64,000 nt of DNA from Crossaster papposus. Lineage: Eukaryota > Echinodermata > Asteroidea > Velatida > Solasteridae. The translations under genes were made by a program, and so were the position numbers. Positions 46,484-56,806 of the stretch are shown one piece after another. Position 1 is the stretch's first letter. Every line of letters starts with the position of its first letter. Under the pieces are notes generated by a model, which saw only the letters and a list, made by a program, of their open reading frames with translations, had not been told where the DNA came from and made no database searches. Location: contig JBAIAA010000746.1 of assembly GCA_037893245.1 (NCBI GenBank), positions 496,001-560,000 of the forward strand, read 5' to 3'.

Positions 46484-47486
46484 TAGACATGTGTTTGTGG
46501 ACAAACACAGAGCTGTTTCGAGTGTCTTACATTACTTTCAATATGTGTGTGTGGTGGTCTATGTGTGTGCCAAGTCTCAAGTCGATCAAATTTACGAAAG
46601 TGTCAAAGTCAACAGTCTAAAGAAAAACGTGTACAAAACCTATGGGGAAAAATTGAACCTTTAACGTGACGCCCCGTGACCTTGAATGACGTAATCGTGC
46701 CGATTTTTTTCTAGGATTGTCTGTGGATGGTGGTCTAAGTGTGTGCCAAGTCTTAAGTCGATCGGATTTACTAAAGTGTCAAAGTCAATAGTCTAAAGAA
46801 AAACGTGTACAAAACCGTGACCTTGAATGACGTAATCGTGCCGATTTTTTTCTAGGACTGTCTGTGGATGGTGGTCTAAGTGTGTGCCAAGTCTTAAGTC
46901 GATCGGATTTACTAAAGTGTCAAAGTCAATAGTCTAAAGAAAAACGTGTACAAAACCAATGGGAGAAAAATGTGCACCTTTAACGTGACGCCACGTGACG
47001 TTCAATGAAGCAATCGTGCCTAATTTCTTTCAGGAACATCTGGGGGTGTTGTTCTAAAGGCATGCCAAGTTTCAAGTCGGTCGAATTTACCGAAGTGTCA
47101 AATTCAATAGTCTGAAGAAAAACGTGTACAAAACCTATGGGAAAAATTTCACCTTTAACGCAAAGTCACGTGACCTTGAATGACGTAATCGCAACGAATT
47201 TCTTCTAGGACCGTCCTTGGGTAGTTGTCTAAGTGTATGCCAAGTCTCAAGTCCATCGGATTTACCAAAGTGTCAAAGTGTATTGTCTGAATAAACGTGT
47301 GCAAATCCTATGGAGAAAAGTCTGAAAAAGGAGAAAAAAAAAAAAAAACTAGAGATATGTCTGTTCAAGGAACAGAGCATATGGCTTTTTCGCATTTTTT
47401 TTTTGTATTGTTCATTACATTTATGATTTCATTTAATAAATTTCTTTATTTAATTTTTTCAAAACTGCAAATTTTAAATTATTAAT

Positions 47487-48019
47487 TGGATTATATCTCT
47501 CGCGGTTAATTTTTAGAAATGTTTAAAGGTCTTTTAATTGTAATTTCCGGTCTAGTGACGTCATATTATTTTGTTTTTATCCGCCAACTTGTTCCTAACA
47601 AGATGCTGATTATAAATACCAATTATAAAGCGATTTGAGCAAACTGATCGCCACGAAAATGAACTGATTATTCATTTTAAACATTTTTCAACCTGCCACT
47701 AGAGGGCGTTATAACAATTTATGACGTCACCGGTAACTTTGTTTGTAGAGTGCAGGCTACCTAGAGACTATCATCGTTGAAAGTAAATTCATATCATTTT
47801 CAACTTTCAAATTATAAGGCACTTCCGGTTTGGACCGGAAGGAAGGGTCAAGTCATTTTGCATGTAATACGAATATGAAGACCCTGGATTATTCTATCAA
47901 TTCCCGTTAAAATCTAAATCAGATCTGTTACATTTGATTTGATATTGATTTTCAAAGATTAAATCTACAAATCATTAGTTGCTTGCAATCTGATACTTGA
48001 TGACGTCATCGTGACGTCA
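47487..48019 (+). repeat. 480-bp interspersed repeat, copy 1
   Basis: It starts ATTATATCTCTCGCGG, includes TCCGGTCTAGTGACGTCATA and CTAGAGGGCG, and ends near TTTTCAAAGATTAAATCTA. It recurs at 48,311-48,840 and 51,849-52,380, roughly 80-85% alike, in the same orientation. Confidence 0.75.
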
Positions 48020-48023
48020 TTAA

Positions 48024-48257
48024 CCAGTTCGCGCCGGATGACGAATATAAACGCAAAAATTTCCCCAAATTCAAAACGGATGACGAATATATACGCCAAG
48101 TTCAAGTTCGGAAATATATGTCAGCAGCGCGCAAGGCCGGAAATGCGTGGGTGTGCTACCCAGCACTATAGGCCTGAACACGCTTCGGATCGAGTTTCGT
48201 TAAAAATAATCCCGCCCGTCGGCTCGGCGATGTTAAAATAATCCCGGCGCGAACTGG
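48024..48257. mobile_element. 234-bp TTAA MITE, copy 2
   Basis: Same length and ends as 42,893-43,126 and about 97% identical. TTAA at 48,020-48,023 and 48,258-48,261. The open frame shared by both copies is not regarded as a gene. Confidence 0.88.
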
Positions 48258-48310
48258 TTAACATACAGCTCGAGAGCTGTCTGAACTTGTCTATTTAAAG
48301 CAAAAAAAAG

Positions 48311-48840
48311 AATTATATCTATCGCGTTGATTTTTCAGCAATTATTTAAGGTTTAAAGGTCTTTTCATTGTAACTTTCGGTCTAGTGACGTCATATTGTT
48401 TTGTCTTCGCCAACTTGTTCCTAACAAGATGTTGATTATATAAACCAGTTATACAGTGATTTGAGCAAACTTCGCAAAACAAATCAACTGGTTATTCATT
48501 GTTAACAGTTTTCAAACTGCCGCTAGAGGGCGCTGTAACATGTTATGGCGTTACCGGTATTTTTGTGTGAAAAGCACTACTAGCCAGAGACTAACATCGT
48601 TGAAACTATAAGTTCACATTATGGTCCACTTTTAAATTATAAGCCACTTCCGGTTTCGACCGGAAAGAAGGGTCACGGGATTTCACGCACACGAGATAAA
48701 ATGAAGATCATGGATTTAATATTATATCAATTCCCACAAACTTCAAGTTCCGATCATACGCGGTTGATTTTTTTATTAATTTTCAAACATTAAATCTATT
48801 GCACGTTTAAGACGACGTCACGTGACCCATGGTGACGTCA
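48311..48840 (+). repeat. 480-bp interspersed repeat, copy 2
   Basis: Same blocks as copy 1, ending in GACGTCACGTGACCCATGGT, a link to the type A/B satellite units. Confidence 0.75.
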
Positions 48841-48969
48841 TCACGACGCCTGTCCGCAAGGCACGAGTGCACTATAGAGTATTTACGGAGGTTAAGTTTG
48901 ATGGGAATACCAATTTGTTTTCTGTTAAAAGTACTTGTGCAAACGTTCGCGTACATCTATTATATGGTA

Positions 48970-51490
48970 CAGTCAGTCCGCAGCGCACTGAAAAGCCGTT
49001 TCTTTTATGTGCGATTTATGCATGGCACTTTGTGCGTGACCTCGTTTTTGAATACTTAATGAGCTGGCGACAACGCCTGGAATTTGGTCCGAAACATCCG
49101 TTTTATTCACTGGCTGTCAATATTATGTATATTTTCTTTTGGATAAGGAAACATTTTGTTATATTATCAAATCAGATTGGAATTTATATGACATTTAGAG
49201 GGTAAAATTTATAACGTAAAAAAAGCTCCCGAACCAACAAATTGACCTTTGAAAAAAGACGAATTTTGTCCATCTTCTGGCAGCGGCCATAACCCAATTT
49301 CACACTGATGTTAAAGATAATTTCATATTCTATCACAAAACTGTAGTTTTGGGGTTGATTTTAACTTAGTCCAGTCAGGGCGCAGAAAATTATAACGTTC
49401 TCAATAAATTAACAAACGGAACATCCCGCCATGACAGTCCATAGTCTTCCTGCGCCCTCATTGGTCGAAAATGACTTCATTGAAAAAGGCTTCGTGGTAA
49501 CGTGTAGTTCATGCACATTTCAATACGCAGTTGTTTTTTGTGTATTTTTTTAATTGTAAGCTCGAGCGAAAAGGATTTATCTGCTATTCAGGGTTTTTTT
49601 CTTTTTAACAGTGGACTGATTAAAAAATAATAATATTGCCTGCATAATACAATGTATACAGCCAAATAAACAAAAAACAAGCGACAAATGAAGTCGTTGT
49701 TTAAAATGTATTGACAACAATAACATTGAGAAATACAAATGTTTACAACAATTTATATCAGTTTCTGTATTGTGAGGTTGGTTTATAAAGGAAACTGCAC
49801 TTTTTATCTGAAACTTGAATTTTATCGCTTACATTAACATACCCTGTTGATGTTATATGGCTTGAATAAAATTGTTAAATTAAACCCTGAAATTGTTAAA
49901 ACTTATTCATCTTTGGCATAATGTTCAATGTGCAAACCATTGAGATTTATTATAAAAGTAAATAAAGCTTGTTTTATCTTTGCTTGATGTTTTTGGCATA
50001 GTTTCTTTGGCATTAAATTATTGTAAATATTAAATTACAATGTATGCCCGCTTCTAACATTGCAAAAACAAAATATTTTAAATAAGACATAAATTTTGCT
50101 AATATAAGTGTTAATGCACATAAATTATATCACTGATAATAGAAATAATACAATCTGCATTAATAAAGTTATATGCCGTTTGTGTCAAATTTACATTGTA
50201 GCTCAAAACTTTGTTGGCATAGTTTGGGGCATTATTCCTAGATGTTTTGACAAACTCACCCGACTCGGCCAGACTCGGTTTTGATCTGTTTTAGCTGCAT
50301 TGCGTTTGCACAACACTGACACAAAGTCATGTATATTATTTAAAACACTAAAATACAAAACCTTTAAATATACATGTACAAAGCACGTGCTGCATATCCA
50401 CCAGTACATTTAAATCTTCAACTATTTTCAACACTTCTTTGGAAACCCAACTCTAGATCATTTGTCCCAACATGAATCATTACAAATACAATGTCAGGCC
50501 ATGGAGGAATAAGAGCAGATGTCATGCTGATGAAGCAGATACTTTCTAAGGTCAGAAAATGTAGTACCGCGATGAGTCACTACCTGCAAATCAACCAACT
50601 TTAGTAGTGATGTTCTCTTTGAGATACTTTGTGAGAGAATATCCAAGGAGAAGAGTTGCATTTGGCCTTCTGTAGAGGCTCCCGACATGCTGGCAATGGC
50701 TGCGATGGCTGCGGTGGGCATGGTGGTGGGCATGGCCATGGTGGTGGACGAGTGCTACCTAGTATAAGAAACATATTGGAAGACAGAAATAGGAACTATG
50801 AAGTTTAGCACAATAATAGTAGTAACTAAATTTATTATTATTAAACAATTTGTTATAATTTTGAACAAAAACATAGGCCTTTTTATACATGAAAGAAACC
50901 TAACTTTATCATATAAATAAGGCTACTGTGCAATCACCATCGCATCTAGTGCATATCCAGCACATGTACACATGTGCTTGTGTGCATAATGAAATACACG
51001 TTCTGCGTATGTAAAGCCGAAAGACATGGCCGAAAAAGTTGAAATCGCGCGCACGAAAATCGTCGCAAAATACATGAACAAAATGTCGCCACAGGCTAAA
51101 TTGTATATCAAACGAAATATCATTGCTTCTTTTATCAATGTGTAGTGATCATTTTTGGTAATATTTGTTAGTCCAGTCAGGGCGCAGAAACTAAACACAC
51201 GACAAAAACATTTCTTGAAATTATACTCTAACTTCGAGTGAACAAAATTCTGCCAAAAACACACTGAATCTCGTCATATTTTATATCATTCGATTCAGAA
51301 AATCGTTCGCTTTCCACTTACCACGCCATCTTGGAAAATCACTGCTTCGGTTGCAACGTGTAGCTCGTGAAAACAAAGCGGTCGAACTCCTGCAATTACT
51401 CGCGTAAATCTCGTGGCCGATTTGCGACGCCGGCCCTGCAAATAAAGTTCGGGATATGACCTTATTAACGCGTGCGCTGCGGACTGACTG
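48970..51490. mobile_element. 2.5-kb TIR DNA transposon, non-autonomous
   Basis: Inverted ends CAGTCAGTCCGCAGCGCA at 48,970 and its complement ending at 51,490, with TGGTA on both sides (48,965-48,969 and 51,491-51,495). CAG ends with a 5-bp duplication would suit some hAT lineages, but no transposase is seen. A subterminal phrase GTCCAGTCAGGGCGCAGAAA occurs at 49,369 and 51,172. The interior is AT-rich apart from a captured coding fragment. Confidence 0.78.
50405..50583 (-). pseudogene. SGNH-hydrolase-like fragment inside the 2.5-kb transposon
   Basis: The minus strand has an acceptor-like TTGATTTGCAG, then VVTHRGTTFSDLRKYLLH, and in another frame PPWPDIVFVMIHVGTNDL. The RGTTFSDL and GTNDL pieces resemble blocks of SGNH/GDSL-type esterases (the latter the GxND block). 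The change of frame between them marks it as dead. It could come from a host gene or from a LINE ORF1 esterase domain. Confidence 0.4.
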
Positions 51491-51848
51491 TGGTACGTGT
51501 ATAATTCACGCGTAGTTCTGCGTTGCCGAAGGCACGTTTACCTACCTGCCATAAGCGGCGCCCTTCCTCGTGGCCTATGTTGATGACTCTCGTGTTTCAC
51601 ATGTCACCGTACAAATGGATACCAGTGTCCCGCCTTCCCTTCTCTATTGTACAATGTATGGAGCGTACTGACATCGTACGTGCAAGTACGCTTAATACAA
51701 TGTACACGTATACTGGGGCCTTGCAATCAAGGACAAAAAACATGAAATTTCAAGGGTGTCTCAGGGTATGTCCAAGTTCGCCTTTTGCTACAAAACACAG
51801 GGAAGTCTGAGAAGTACTTTTACATTAACCTTTAGAGCAAAAAACAAG

Positions 51849-52380
51849 ATTATATCTGTCTGGGTTAATTTTTTAGGAATTTTTTAAGGAAAAGAGGTAA
51901 TTTCATTATAACTTCCGGTCTGGTGACGTCATATTTTTTTCTTTCCGTCAACCTGTTCCTATCATGAAGCTGATTATATACATCAGTTATAAAGTGATTT
52001 GAACAAACTTCGCCACACACATCAACAGATTGTTCATTTCAAACATTTTTCAACCTGCCGCTAGAGGGCGCTAAAACAATTTATGATGTCACCGATCACT
52101 TTTTTGTAGAGCGCAGCCTAGCTAGAGACTAACATCGTTGAAAGTAAGTTCAAATCATTTTCCACTTTTAAATTATAAGCAACTTCCGGTTTGGACCGGA
52201 AGGAAGGGTCACGTGATTTTACGCACACGAGATAAAATGAAGACCCTTAATTATTCTATCGATTCCAACAAACATCTAGTTTCGGTCTTTCGCGGTTGAT
52301 TTTGTATTGATTTTCAAAGATTAAATTATTAAAACTTTAAGATGACGTCACATGTCACGTGGTGACGTCATAATGACATC
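51849..52380 (+). repeat. 480-bp interspersed repeat, copy 3
   Basis: Same blocks as copies 1 and 2, on the far side of the 2.5-kb TIR transposon. Confidence 0.75.
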
Positions 52381-52499
52381 CGAGTTTTAGGCACTAGCTC
52401 AGTATGAGTTCCGAGTATGTGCAAAGTTTCAATGACATTGAAGTCTGTTTAATGACAAAAGTGACCGCCAGAATGAAACGTGTACAAAGTCTATGCGAT

Positions 52500-52870
52500 T
52501 TATGGCACAAGAACAAGAAGAAGAAGAAGAAAAAATAAAACAAACAGAACGAAAAGAAAGGGTTTTTCGCTTTTAAGCGAAAAACCCAAAAAAAAAAAAA
52601 GAAAAAAAAAAACTTTAACGATTACAAAAGCTGTTTCGGTGAAAAACCGAAACAGCTAAAAAAAAAAAGAATAAAAAAAACTTTAACGAAAACAATAGCT
52701 GTTTCGGCTGAAATGCCGAAACAGCTAAAAAAAGAAAAAAAAGAAAAAAAAAAACTTTAACGAAAACAAAAGCTGTTTCGGTGAAAAACCGAAACAGCTA
52801 AAAAAAAAAAGAAAAAAAAAAACTTTAACGAAAACAAAAGCTGTTTCGGTGAAAAACCGAAACAGCTAAA
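52500..52870 (+). repeat. Cluster of five A-tract hairpins
   Basis: Four AGCTGTTTCGG/CCGAAACAGCT hairpins (52,629; 52,697; 52,771; 52,839) and one of different sequence, GGGTTTTTCGC/GCGAAAAACCC (52,560-52,587), separated by A/G-rich tracts. The last runs straight into TGTGTTTGTGGACAAACACA of the next satellite block. Confidence 0.85.
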
Positions 52871-53860
52871 AATGTGTTTGTGGACAAACACAGAGCTGTT
52901 TCGCATGTCTTAAATGACTTTCAATATTTGGGTGGTGGTCTAAGTGTCTGCCAAGTCTAAAGTCGATCGAATTTAGTGCCAAAGATATATTGGTTGAACA
53001 AAAACGTGTACAAATCCTATGGGCAAAATTAAACCTTTAATGTGACGTCACATGACACCCGATGATATCATCACAATGTCATCTTAATTTTCGTCTATAA
53101 CACATCCCGGAATACCTGAATACCAAGTTTGACCCTAATTGGACTTGTACTTCCAGAGATAGAGGGTCTTAAAAACTACACCTTTAATGTGACGTCACAT
53201 GACCCACGATGATGTCATCATGACGTCACCCTGATTTTCGTCTATAACACATCCTGGAATACTTGCATACCAAGTTTGACCCCAATCGGGCCTGTACTTC
53301 CAGAGATAGAGGGGCCTAACAACTGCACCTTTAATGTGACGTCACATGACCCACGATGACGTCATCATGACGATTTTTTCCTTGGCCCTCCTGGGGATGG
53401 TGGTTGAGGTGTGTGCTTAGTCTGAAGTCGATCAAATTTACGAAAGTGTCAAAGTTAATAGTCTAAAGAAAAACGTGTACAAAACCTATGGGGGAATAAT
53501 TTGCACATTTAACGTGACGTCACGTGACCTTGAAAGACGCAATCGTGCCGAATTTCTTTCAGAAACATCTGGGGCTGGTGTTCTAAGTGTATGCCAAGTT
53601 TAAAGTCGGTCGGATTTACCAAAGTGTCAAAATCAATAGTCTGAAGAAAAACGTGTACAAAACCTATGGGGAAAATTTTACCTTTAACATGACGTCACGT
53701 GACCTTGAATGACGTAATCGCGACGAATTTCTTCTAGGACCGTCCTTGGGTGGTTGTCTAAATGTATGCCAAGTATCAAGTCGATCGGATTTACCAAAGT
53801 GTCGAAGTGCTATGCCAGAAAAAACGTGTACAAATCCTATGGGAAAAAGTCTGAAAGAGG
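52868..53860 (+). repeat. Satellite-like array, second block
   Basis: Same type A and B units as 37,704-47,345, including TGACGTCACATGACCC and GACGTCACGTGACCTTGA, opening with the TGTGTTTGT hairpin at 52,873 and closing in an A-tract at 53,875-53,910. Confidence 0.85.
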
Positions 53861-53862
53861 AA

Positions 53863-53899
<37 letters not shown>

Positions 53900-53910
<11 letters not shown>

Positions 53911-54007
53911 CTTTAACGAAAACAAAAGCTGTTTCGGTGAAAAACCGAAACAGCTAAAAAAACTTTAACGATTACAAGAGCTGTTTCGGTGAAAAACCGA
54001 AACAGCT
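53900..54007 (+). repeat. Two A-tract hairpins at the array edge
   Basis: Hairpins at 53,927-53,955 and 53,979-54,007, the second followed by TAATAAAG. They sit directly before the cluster of histone-type stem-loops. Confidence 0.8.
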
Positions 54008-54044
54008 AATAAAGATTATTTCCCTCCGCCAAAGAAAAAAAACC

Positions 54045-54408
54045 GGTCCATTTCAGGGCCACTCATTAAAATAAAATTAAAGGAAATAAAAAAAATAAAC
54101 AAGATCCCTCCCCGCCCCCAACAAAAATGATCGGTCCCTTTTCAGGGCCACTTATTGAAATAAAAATAAATGAAACAAGATCCCTTCCCCATGCCTTACC
54201 AAAAATAAAACAGATTGATACAAAAAATGTAAAACATACAATCAAATAATGACATTTTTTTTTTAAACTACAACTTCGTTTCAAAACTAAAAAGAACATT
54301 ACAGAACATTACTTTATGATAACACGAAATTTTCATAAGAAATACAGGTATTAGTTACTTTGATTGGTTTAACTTTAACAAAACACGATCAGTCCTTTTC
54401 AGGGCCAC
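54045..54408 (+). promoter_or_regulatory. Three diverged histone-type 3' stem-loops
   Basis: GGTCCATTTCAGGGCCAC (54,045), GGTCCCTTTTCAGGGCCAC (54,133) and AGTCCTTTTCAGGGCCAC (54,391) all keep the 3' arm CAGGGCCAC while the 5' arm has drifted. The third is preceded by AACTTTAACAAAAC, nearly the AACTTTAACGAAAAC that precedes the A-tract hairpins. All point the same way as the perfect copy at 37,603. Confidence 0.5.
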
Positions 54409-54431
54409 ACATTATCCACTAACTATTCTCA

Positions 54432-54735
54432 CGCGTACGAGTTGGCCCGCGTACGAGTTGGCCCGCGTACGAGTTGGCCCGCGTACGAGTTGGCCCGCGT
54501 ACGAGTTGGCCCGCGTACGAGTTGGCCGGCGTACGAGTTGGCCGGCGTACGAGTTGGCCGGCGTACGAGTTGGCCGGCGTACGAGTTGGCCGGCGTACGA
54601 GTTGGCCGGCGTACGAGTTGGCCGGCGTACGAGTTGGCCGGCGTACGAGTTGGCCGGCGTACGAGTTGGCCGGCGTACGAGTTGGCCGGCGTACGAGTTG
54701 GTCGCGTACGAGTTGGCTCGCGTACGAGTTGACCT
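54432..54735 (-). repeat. Right terminal 16-bp minisatellite
   Basis: About 19 copies of the same 16-mer in the opposite orientation, more homogeneous than the left array. The open frames across it are a by-product of the 16-bp period. Confidence 0.9.
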
Positions 54736-54749
54736 GTATTCGTTTGAAC

Positions 54750-56131
54750 TGAGCTACAGGGTCGTAAATCTCGCATATAGTTGGGGCATAGTCAAACACT
54801 ACTTGGGACTGACAGACCATTTGTCCGTCAGTCCTAACTATAGTTGGGCAGGTACAATAGGTGCTGCCCAACTATAGTTTGAACTGCGCTACAGGGTCGT
54901 AAATCTCGCATATAGTTGGGGCATAGTCAAACACTACTTGGGACTGACAGACCATTTGTCCGTCAGTCCTAACTATAGTTGGGCAGGTACAATAGGTGCT
55001 GCCCAACTATAGTTTGAACTGAGCTACAGGGTCGTAAATCTCGCATATAGTTGGGGCATAGTCAAACACTACTTGGGACTGACAGACCATTTGTCCGTCA
55101 GTCCTAACTATAGTTGGGCAGGTACAATAGGTGCTGCCCAACTATAGTTTGAACTGAGCTACAGGGTCGTAAATCTCGCATATAGTTGGGGCATAGTCAA
55201 ACACTACTTGGGACTGACAGACCATTTGTCCGTCAGTCCTAACCATAGTTGGGCAGGTACAATAGGTGCTGCCCAACTATAGTTTGAACTGCGCTACAGG
55301 GTCGTAAATCTCGCATATAGTTGGGGCATAGTCAAACACTACTTGGGACTGACAGACCATTTGTCCGTCAGTCCTAACTATAGTTGGGCAGGTACAATAG
55401 GTGCTGCCCAACTATAGTTTGAACTGCGCTACAGGGTCGTAAATCTCGCATATAGTTGGGGCATAGTCAAACACTACTTGGGACTGACAGACCATTTGTC
55501 CGTCAGTCCTAACTATAGTTGGGCAGGTACAATAGGTGCTGCCCAACTATAGTTTGAACTGAGCTACAGGGTCGTAAATCTCGCATATAGTTGGGGCATA
55601 GTCAAACACTACTTGGGACTGACAGACCATTTGTCCGTCAGTCCTAACCATAGTTGGGCAGGTACAATAGGTGCTGCCCAACTATAGTTTGAACTGCGCT
55701 ACAGGGTCGTAAATCTCGCATATAGTTGGGGCATAGTCAAACACTACTTGGGACTGACAGACCATTTGTCCGTCAGTCCTAACTATAGTTGGGCAGGTAC
55801 AATAGGTGCTGCCCAACTATAGTTTGAACTGAGCTACAGGGTCGTAAATCTCGCATATAGTTGGGGCATAGTCAAACACTACTTGGGACTGACAGACCAT
55901 TTGTCCGTCAGTCCTAACTATAGTTGGGCAGGTACAATAGGTGCTGCCCAACTATAGTTTGAACTGAGCTACAGGGTCGTAAATCTCGCATATAGTTGGG
56001 GCATAGTCAAACACTACTTGGGACTGACAGACCATTTGTCCGTCAGTCCTAACCATAGTTGGGCAGGTACAATAGGTGCTGCCCAACTATAGTTTGAACT
56101 GCGCTACTGGGTCGTAAGTCTCGCATATAGT
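54750..56131 (+). repeat. 135-bp tandem array, ten units plus a partial
   Basis: The unit start GMGCTACAGGGTCG recurs every 135 bp from 54,751 to 56,101 with very few differences. Each unit holds three near-copies of the palindrome found in the element's TIRs (CAACTATAGTTGGG). The two outermost units (36,511 and 56,101) share a variant (CTGGGTCGTAAGTC) absent from inner units, as expected for array edges. Confidence 0.9.
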
Positions 56132-56157
56132 TTAAAATGTTTTTATTGCTTTTAAAG

Positions 56158-56265
56158 ACTCTACTAAAGCAGCTGAAAGAAGGCAAGCGTAAATCTTGGA
56201 GAACATCTTCACAACAAGCACGGGTCAATGTCAACAATCCAGGCATACTTTTCTCCCAGGATTTG
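56158..56265 (+). CDS. Unrecognised element gene, exon 3
   Basis: A 108-bp exon between TTGCTTTTAAAG and GTAAGT, phase 0 at both ends, encoding 36 residues with a basic KEGKRKSWR stretch and NNPGILFSQDL. It begins 27 bp after the 135-bp array. Clean splice signals on both sides and matching phases with exons 4 and 5 support a real gene. Confidence 0.5.
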
Positions 56266-56652
56266 GTAAGTTTAATCTTCCAACTATAAATCAGTATAAG
56301 TTCATTGGAAACATTTATCTACCAAATTGATGTGCTGTGTGTAGCAATTGAATTAGACAAGAAACAAAATTACTCTGACACATTTTATTTATTTGTATTG
56401 ATTATTATATGTTTTGTCCATTGGGTGTTTCATCTTCTTTTAAACCAGTGATCATTGCCCAGCTGGTATATTGCATTTCTTCGCCATGAAATATCTGCAG
56501 TGCAGTGGTAGGCTATATAGAACAGGAGTTCAAGAAAACGAATAGAGGACATGCAGTACACTGGACAATACATTTGCAAGAAATGCGTACATTATGAGAA
56601 TATCACATATTTTGTTCTTACAAAAGGAATTTCTGGTATCTTGTTCTTGCAG

Positions 56653-56733
56653 TACTTGCAACTCGCAGGAGAGGTCAGCACATGTCTGCCAGATGTTGAT
56701 AAGAACCTTATACTGGAGGGGTACACACCAGAG
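56653..56733 (+). CDS. Unrecognised element gene, exon 4
   Basis: An 81-bp exon between TTGTTCTTGCAG and GTAACG, phase 0 at both ends, encoding YLQLAGEVSTCLPDVDKN and ending in GYTPE. No domain recognised. Confidence 0.5.
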
Positions 56734-56806
56734 GTAACGAATTAAGCTTTCCAGTAGTATTGATGCTAGTTGATGCTAGTTTTAATTTATGGTTCTTGCA
56801 GTTTGA

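Larger units (their letters stand above)
37704..47345 (+). repeat. Satellite-like array with composite CRE/E-box/NR motifs
   Basis: About 9.6 kb of diverged tandem units of two kinds. Type A (about 150 bp) carries CCAAGTTTGACCCCAATCGG...CTTCCAGAGATAGAGGGTCC and TGACGTCACATGACCC. Type B (about 190 bp) carries GTGACGTCACGTGACCTTGA, CCAAGTCTCAAGTCGATCGG and AAACGTGTACAAAACCTATG. They group into longer repeats that open with the hairpin TGTGTTTGTGGACAAACACA (37,707; 38,874; 39,587; 40,387; 41,093; 43,660; 44,380; 45,104; 46,490) and usually close with an A-tract, most often about 715 bp apart. A separate 500-bp period repeats at 41,711, 42,213, 42,712 and 43,452. Short open frames across the units are not genes. 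Confidence 0.88.
36645..54741. mobile_element. 18.1-kb element with terminal 16-bp minisatellites, inserted in the 135-bp array
   Basis: An 8-bp duplication, GTTTGAAC, flanks it (36,637-36,644 and 54,742-54,749). The ends are inverted: GGAAACAGGTCAACTCG on the left, and GAATACAGGTCAACTCG on the right read inward. Each end runs into a minisatellite of the 16-mer GGCCAACTCGTACGCG, about 11 copies on the left and 19 on the right, in opposite orientations. The 135-bp array keeps perfect phase across the insertion. An 8-bp duplication is typical of hAT, P and some other superfamilies, but the ends fit none that I know. No transposase frame is visible; it is mostly satellite-like sequence, hence non-autonomous. 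Confidence 0.82.

Noticed and set aside
37704-47345. Many 60-90 residue frames such as KNVYKSYGKK and CAKSQVDQIYESVKVNS
   Set aside because: They recur with every satellite unit, start at chance ATGs and end at A-tracts; no splice signals or domain.
48822-49205. 127-residue frame at the left edge of the 2.5-kb transposon
   Set aside because: It crosses the transposon border and the target duplication, has no recognisable domain and no splice context.
40330-54007. Hairpin plus A/T tract read as bacterial rho-independent terminators
   Set aside because: The context is clearly animal and the hairpins have poly(A) on both sides within a satellite array.
40330-54007. Helitron 3' ends (hairpin followed by CTAA)
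   Set aside because: No 5' TC end, no A-T insertion context and no Rep/helicase. The enclosing element has inverted ends and an 8-bp duplication, which Helitrons lack.
54419-54877. Open frames of 90-150 residues on both strands across the 16-bp minisatellite
   Set aside because: They exist in several frames at once because a repeated 16-mer without stops keeps all frames open.
54432-56131. CRISPR-like appearance of the 16-bp and 135-bp arrays
   Set aside because: Repeats are directly contiguous with no variable spacers, in an animal genome with introns and retroelements.
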